From the NCBI GenBank assembly GCA_046566185.1, contig JBKHXE010000083.1, positions 1 to 7,822 on the forward strand: a stretch of DNA of 7,822 nucleotides, in the 5' to 3' direction. This document shows, piece after piece, positions 4,573 through 7,822 of the stretch. The notes beneath the pieces are model-generated. The model did no database searches, was not told the DNA's origin, and saw only the letters and a list, made by a program, of their open reading frames with translations. The position numbers were made by a program, and so were the translations under genes. The DNA is from SCSIO-59966 sp046566185 (lineage in GTDB: Bacteria > Actinomycetota > Actinomycetes > Actinomycetales > SCSIO-59966). Within the stretch, counting starts at the first letter, position 1, and each line of letters starts with the position of its first letter.

Positions 4573-5861
4573 CCGCGCCGGCGTCGTCCGCCATCGAGGT
4601 CAACCCCGCCGAGCGGCTTCCCGCCTGGGTGCGTCGGCTGGTGGACGCCGGCGCCGACCCCGCCGACGACGCGAGCGCAAGGCTGCGCAAGCGGATGCTC
4701 ATGCTCGTCGTCCTGTTCGCCACCACGGTCGTGGCGGTCGCCCTCACCGCAACGGTCGGCGTCGGCGACGCCCGGTCACTCGTCGTGCCGGCGGTCTACT
4801 TCGTCGGGTCGCTGGTGGGCGTGGCGGTGCTCGTGGCGACCAAGCGCATCGGGCTGCTGCTGTACAGCCAGCTCGCCATGGTGCTGCTCCTGCCGGCCGT
4901 CCAGCAGTGGCTGCTCGGTGGCTTCGTCGCGAGCGCGGCCTCGGTCCTGTACTCCCTCAACGCCGCGCTGCTGGCGGTGGTGCTGGTGGGGCCGCGGCGG
5001 GCCCGCTGGTGGCTGCTCGCGTTCGCCGCGGTCGTCGTCGTCAGCGGGATCGCCGACGGGTGGCTGTCGCGCACCGTGCAGCCGACCGACGTGCCGATCG
5101 TGCTCTTCTTCGTGGTGACGATCGTCGCCGTCGGCGTCATCGCCTGGCTGCCGCTGGCGTTCTTCGTCGACGCCCGCCGCCGGCTCGTCGCCGAGCTCGG
5201 CCGGGCGAACGCGGCGCTGGACCACGAGCGGCGACGGTCCGACGCGCTGCTGCTCACCATCCTCCCCGAGGGCATCGCTGCCCGGCTCAAGGACGGAGAG
5301 CGTCCGATCGCCGACCGGTACGAGCACGTCGCGGTGCTGTTCGCCGACATCGAGGGCTTCACACCGTCGGCGCAGGACCTCGACCCCGAGGAGCTCATCC
5401 GCACCCTCAACCAGGTGTTCACCCGCTTCGACCGGCTGGCCGCGGCCTGCGGCATGGAGAAGGTCAAGACGATCGGCGACGCCTACATGGCCGTGGCCGG
5501 TGCGCCCGAGCCGCACCCCGACGTCGCCACGCGGGCCGCGCGGATGGCGCTGCAGATGCAGGGGGCGTGCGAGGGGCTGTCGCTGGCGAGCCGACCGCTG
5601 CGCGTCCGCGTCGGGCTGGACGTCGGCCCCGTCGTGGCCGGGGTGATCGGCGAGACCAAGTTCGCGTGGGACCTCTACGGCGACGTGGTCAACACTGCGG
5701 CCCGCATGGAGTCGCACGGCGTCCCCGGGCGCGTGCACGTCACGGAGCGGTTCGCGGCGGCGCTCGCCGCGCCCTACGCGGCCGAGGAGCGCGGTGTGCT
5801 CGCCGTCAAGGGCAAGGGCGAGCTGCGCACGTTCTTCCTCGCCGAGCACCCCCCTCGGTGA
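4569..5861 (+). CDS. Class III adenylate cyclase with six-TM N-terminal domain (Rv1625c-like)
   Basis: The 430-residue product makes cyclic AMP from ATP at the inner face of the membrane. After about 43 cytosolic residues come six hydrophobic segments (about 44-63, 71-90, 95-112, 118-140, 146-162, 175-200). A charged linker helix (201-228) and the transducer-like stretch ILPEGIAARL (231-240) follow, then the cyclase domain (252-427). All canonical residues are present: metal aspartates D260 (FADIEGFT) and D304 (IGDAYM); adenine-selecting K300 and D368; transition-state N375 and R379. The K/D pair indicates adenylate rather than guanylate cyclase. Spacing closely follows Mycobacterium tuberculosis Rv1625c, a homodimer, so homodimerisation is expected. 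GTG at 4569 overlaps the upstream TGA (GTGA), with GGGG 7 nt before it. The upstream membrane protein is the obvious candidate partner. No HAMP domain is seen. An open frame extends far upstream but is not cyclase-like. Confidence 0.93.
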   Translation: MTAPASSAIEVNPAERLPAWVRRLVDAGADPADDASARLRKRMLMLVVLFATTVVAVALTATVGVGDARSLVVPAVYFVGSLVGVAVLVATKRIGLLLYSQLAMVLLLPAVQQWLLGGFVASAASVLYSLNAALLAVVLVGPRRARWWLLAFAAVVVVSGIADGWLSRTVQPTDVPIVLFFVVTIVAVGVIAWLPLAFFVDARRRLVAELGRANAALDHERRRSDALLLTILPEGIAARLKDGERPIADRYEHVAVLFADIEGFTPSAQDLDPEELIRTLNQVFTRFDRLAAACGMEKVKTIGDAYMAVAGAPEPHPDVATRAARMALQMQGACEGLSLASRPLRVRVGLDVGPVVAGVIGETKFAWDLYGDVVNTAARMESHGVPGRVHVTERFAAALAAPYAAEERGVLAVKGKGELRTFFLAEHPPR

Positions 5862-6617
5862 TCACGTGAGGCCGCCGACCTGGGTCAGCCCACCGTCGAC
5901 GACGAGGGTCTGCCCCGTGACCCACGCCGCGTCGTCCGACAGCAGGTAGGCCACCGCCCCGGCCACGTCGTCCGGGACGCCCAGGCGCCGCAACGGGTAC
6001 GCGGCCGAGACCTGCTCCTCACGACCCTCGTAGAGCGCGGTCGCAAAGCGCGTCCGGACGACGGCGGGCGCCACCGCGTTGACCCGCACCGCAGGGCCGA
6101 GCTCGACGGCGAGCGACGCGGTGAGGTGGCTCAGCGCGGCCTTGCTGACGCCGTAGAAGGCGATGCCGGGCGCGGGCTGGACGCCGGCTACCGACGACAC
6201 GTTGACGACGGCGCCACCTCGCTCCCTCATGCCGGCGACCAGCGCCTTCTGCACCCACGACAGGGCGGCGAGCAGGTTGACCTCGAGGATCTTGCGCGCC
6301 GCGCCGAGGTCCAGCTCGGCGAGGGGTCCGTAGGCGGGGTTGATGCCGGTGTTGTTGACGAGCAGGTCGACCGGTCCGAAGGTCTCCGCCGTCCGGGCGA
6401 GGACGTCGTCGGCGTGCTCGGGGTCGTCGGCCCTGCCGGCCACGCCCAGCGCGACGTCCGGGCCGCCGAGCGCGGCGACGGCGGCCGCGAGCGGGCCGGG
6501 GTTGCGGGCCGTGACCGTGACGCGGGCCCCCTCCTCGACCAGCCGCTGCGCGACCGCGAGGCCGATGCCGCGGCTCGCGCCGGTCACGACGGCGACCTTG
6601 CCGGCCAGCCCCCTCAT
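5862..6617 (-). CDS. SDR-family oxidoreductase (classical short-chain dehydrogenase/reductase)
   Basis: A 251-residue cytosolic Rossmann protein of normal family length. The cofactor loop is TGASRGIG (12-19). R16 and R38, with no acidic residue at the end of beta-2 (VTVTARN, 33-39), suggest NADP(H). NNTG (88-91) stands for the usual NNAG. The active site is N114, S142 (VSSVAG), Y155 and K159 (YGVSK). The C-terminus DGGLTQVGG is typical. Such enzymes act on 3-hydroxy/3-oxoacyl thioesters or other alcohols; the substrate is not specified by the sequence. The ATG at 6617 follows GAGGGG (6624-6629) by 6 nt. This site overlaps the end of the upstream acyl-CoA dehydrogenase, whose stop is only 10 bp away, so the two form an operon. 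Its stop codon abuts that of the convergent cyclase gene. Confidence 0.93.
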   Translation of the reverse strand: MRGLAGKVAVVTGASRGIGLAVAQRLVEEGARVTVTARNPGPLAAAVAALGGPDVALGVAGRADDPEHADDVLARTAETFGPVDLLVNNTGINPAYGPLAELDLGAARKILEVNLLAALSWVQKALVAGMRERGGAVVNVSSVAGVQPAPGIAFYGVSKAALSHLTASLAVELGPAVRVNAVAPAVVRTRFATALYEGREEQVSAAYPLRRLGVPDDVAGAVAYLLSDDAAWVTGQTLVVDGGLTQVGGLT

Positions 6618-6627
6618 CGCTGGCCCC

Positions 6628-7773
6628 TCACAGGCCGAGGTCCCGTCCGATGAGCTCCTTCATGATCTCGTTCGAGCCGGCCCAGATCTTGGTGACGCGT
6701 GCGTCGCGCCACGCGCGCGCCACGCGGTACTCGTTCATGTAGCCGTAGCCGCCGTGCAGCTGGACGCACTCGTCGAGCACCTCGTTCTGCACCTGGGCCG
6801 ACCACCACTTCGCCTTCGCGGCGTCCACCGCGGACAGCTCGCCGCGGCAGTGCTCGAGCACGCACGCGTCGACGAATGCCCGCGTCACGTCGACCGCCGT
6901 GACCAGCTCGGCCACCTTGAACTTGTTGTGCTGGAACGAGCCGACCGCCTGCCCGAACGCTGTGCGCTCCTTCACGTACGCGAGGGTCTCATCGAGGATC
7001 TGCGCCGCATGGGCGATGTTGCTCACCGCCGCCCCGACCCGCTCCTGCACGAGCCGCTCCATCATGTGCACGAAGCCGCGGTCGACCTCGCCGATGACGT
7101 TGGCCGCCGGCACGCGCACGTCGTCGAAGAACAGCTCGGCGGTGTCCGACTCGGTCTGGCCGACCTTGTCGAGCTTGCGGCCGCGGGTGAAGCCCTCCAT
7201 GCCGGTCTCGACGCCGAAGAGCGTGATGCCGCGAGCGCCCTTGTCGGGCGAGGTCCGCGCGGCGACGACGACGAGGTCGGCCGACCAGCCGTTGGTGATG
7301 AACGTCTTGGACCCGTTGAGGACCCAGTCGTCGCCGTCCCGCACCGCTGTCGTCCGCAGCGCGGCGAGGTCGGAGCCACCCGACGGCTCGGTCATCGCGA
7401 TCGCGGTGACGATGTCTCCGCTGCAGAACCCTGGCAGCCACCGCTGCTTCTGCTCCTCGGTCGTGAGCTCGACGAGGTACGGCGCGACGACGTCGGCGTG
7501 GATGCCGATGCAGCTCGACACGGCGGCCGACACCCGTGACAGCTCCTCGGCGACGACGACGCTGAACCGCCAGTCCTCGGCTCCGCCGCCGCCGTACTCC
7601 TCGGGGACCATCAGGCCGAGCAGACCCTGCTTGCCCGCCTCGGTCCAGACGTCACGCGGCAGGCCGCGCTCGGCGACGAAGTCGTCCATCCGGGGCCGGA
7701 CGTGGCGGTCGAGGAACTCGCGGACACTGGCGCGCAGCGCCTCGTGCTCCTCGGTGAACAGGGTGCGGCGCAC
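6628..7773 (-). CDS. Acyl-CoA dehydrogenase, long-chain (LCAD)-like
   Basis: A 381-residue FAD enzyme introducing the alpha-beta double bond into acyl-CoA and passing electrons to ETF. Order of motifs: N-terminal helical domain with PEEYGG (57-62); signature 1 AIAMTEPSGGSDL (124-136); W/VLNGSKTFITNG (150-162) in the beta domain; FDDVRVPAANVIG (216-228); VKERTAFGQ (267-275); signature 2 LHGGYGYMNEYR (339-350); and the tail WAGSNEIMKELIGRDL (364-379). The common base position (E of YEGT) is alanine here (A365). Instead VQERV (242-246) carries E244, matching the shifted catalytic glutamate of LCAD (in PQERL) and isovaleryl-CoA dehydrogenase. The NEIMKELI tail is also LCAD-like. The GTG start at 7773 has GGAGGA 4 nt upstream, a strong ribosome binding site. 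It is the first gene of an operon with the SDR. Chain length preference is not proven by sequence. Confidence 0.93.
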   Translation of the reverse strand: MRRTLFTEEHEALRASVREFLDRHVRPRMDDFVAERGLPRDVWTEAGKQGLLGLMVPEEYGGGGAEDWRFSVVVAEELSRVSAAVSSCIGIHADVVAPYLVELTTEEQKQRWLPGFCSGDIVTAIAMTEPSGGSDLAALRTTAVRDGDDWVLNGSKTFITNGWSADLVVVAARTSPDKGARGITLFGVETGMEGFTRGRKLDKVGQTESDTAELFFDDVRVPAANVIGEVDRGFVHMMERLVQERVGAAVSNIAHAAQILDETLAYVKERTAFGQAVGSFQHNKFKVAELVTAVDVTRAFVDACVLEHCRGELSAVDAAKAKWWSAQVQNEVLDECVQLHGGYGYMNEYRVARAWRDARVTKIWAGSNEIMKELIGRDLGL

Positions 7774-7777
7774 GGGT

Positions 7778-7783
7778 TCCTCC
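7778..7783 (-). promoter_or_regulatory. Strong ribosome binding site GGAGGA of the acyl-CoA dehydrogenase
   Basis: Minus-strand GGAGGA lies 4 nt before the GTG at 7773. It is the best Shine-Dalgarno match in the window and fixes this GTG as the start. It shows this gene has a leader, unlike the probable leaderless starts at 428 and 3730. Confidence 0.8.
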
Positions 7784-7801
7784 GGGTGTACCGTTCGCTG
7801 A

Positions 7802-7817
7802 GTGAGCGCTTGCTCAC
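7802..7817. promoter_or_regulatory. Inverted repeat GTGAGC-GCTT-GCTCAC, candidate TetR-type operator
   Basis: Perfect 6-bp arms GTGAGC and GCTCAC around a 4-nt spacer form a 16-bp site 28 bp upstream of the dehydrogenase start. Size, composition and place fit operators of TetR-family regulators that often control acyl-CoA dehydrogenase operons in actinobacteria. No clear -35/-10 pair is visible near it before the window ends. The plus strand from 7802 could also begin a divergent gene (GTG AGC GCT), too short to judge. Confidence 0.55.
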
Positions 7818-7822
7818 CACAG

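Noticed and set aside
6340..7539. Plus-strand open frame of 399 codons opposite the SDR and second dehydrogenase
   Set aside because: Antisense shadow of two well-supported genes, with no family resemblance.

Overview
The window is about three-quarters G+C with strong G/C bias at third codon positions, many GTG starts and short intergenic gaps. With the families present, this points to a high-GC actinobacterium (Actinomycetota). The sequence does not allow a genus call. No tRNA, rRNA, mobile element or CRISPR array was recognised.

Layout: (1) The left edge (1-91, minus strand) holds the first 30 codons of a hotdog-fold acyl-CoA thioesterase, followed by a 336-bp gap with several inverted repeats. 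(2) A tight plus-strand pair (428-2713) encodes an APH-fold phosphotransferase and an acyl-CoA dehydrogenase of the ACAD10/11 type. These are the two halves that animals carry fused in ACAD10 and ACAD11. The likely substrates are 4-hydroxyacyl-CoAs, handled through 4-phosphoacyl-CoA. (3) A stem-loop carrying both stop codons separates this pair from two minus-strand genes: a small cupin (2732-3112) and a P-loop kinase-like ATPase (3145-3654). (4) Across a 75-bp divergent gap lies a plus-strand pair overlapping by 4 bp (GTGA). It encodes an 8-segment membrane protein built from two similar halves (3730-4572) and a six-TM class III adenylate cyclase resembling mycobacterial Rv1625c (4569-5861). 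(5) Its stop codon directly abuts that of a minus-strand pair: an LCAD-like acyl-CoA dehydrogenase (6628-7773) followed by a classical SDR (5862-6617). A TetR-type palindrome lies just upstream of the dehydrogenase at the right edge.

How the genes may work together: most of the window concerns acyl-CoA chemistry (thioesterase, hydroxyacyl-CoA kinase plus dehydrogenase, LCAD-like dehydrogenase plus SDR), with a membrane cAMP-producing module in the middle. A regulatory link between cAMP and acyl-CoA catabolism is plausible but is inferred only from position.

The least described part is the duplicated membrane protein translationally coupled to the cyclase. Several genes (428, 3112, 3730, possibly 3654) have a promoter-like -10 hexamer 6-7 nt before the start codon and poor or no Shine-Dalgarno sequence, which suggests leaderless mRNAs.
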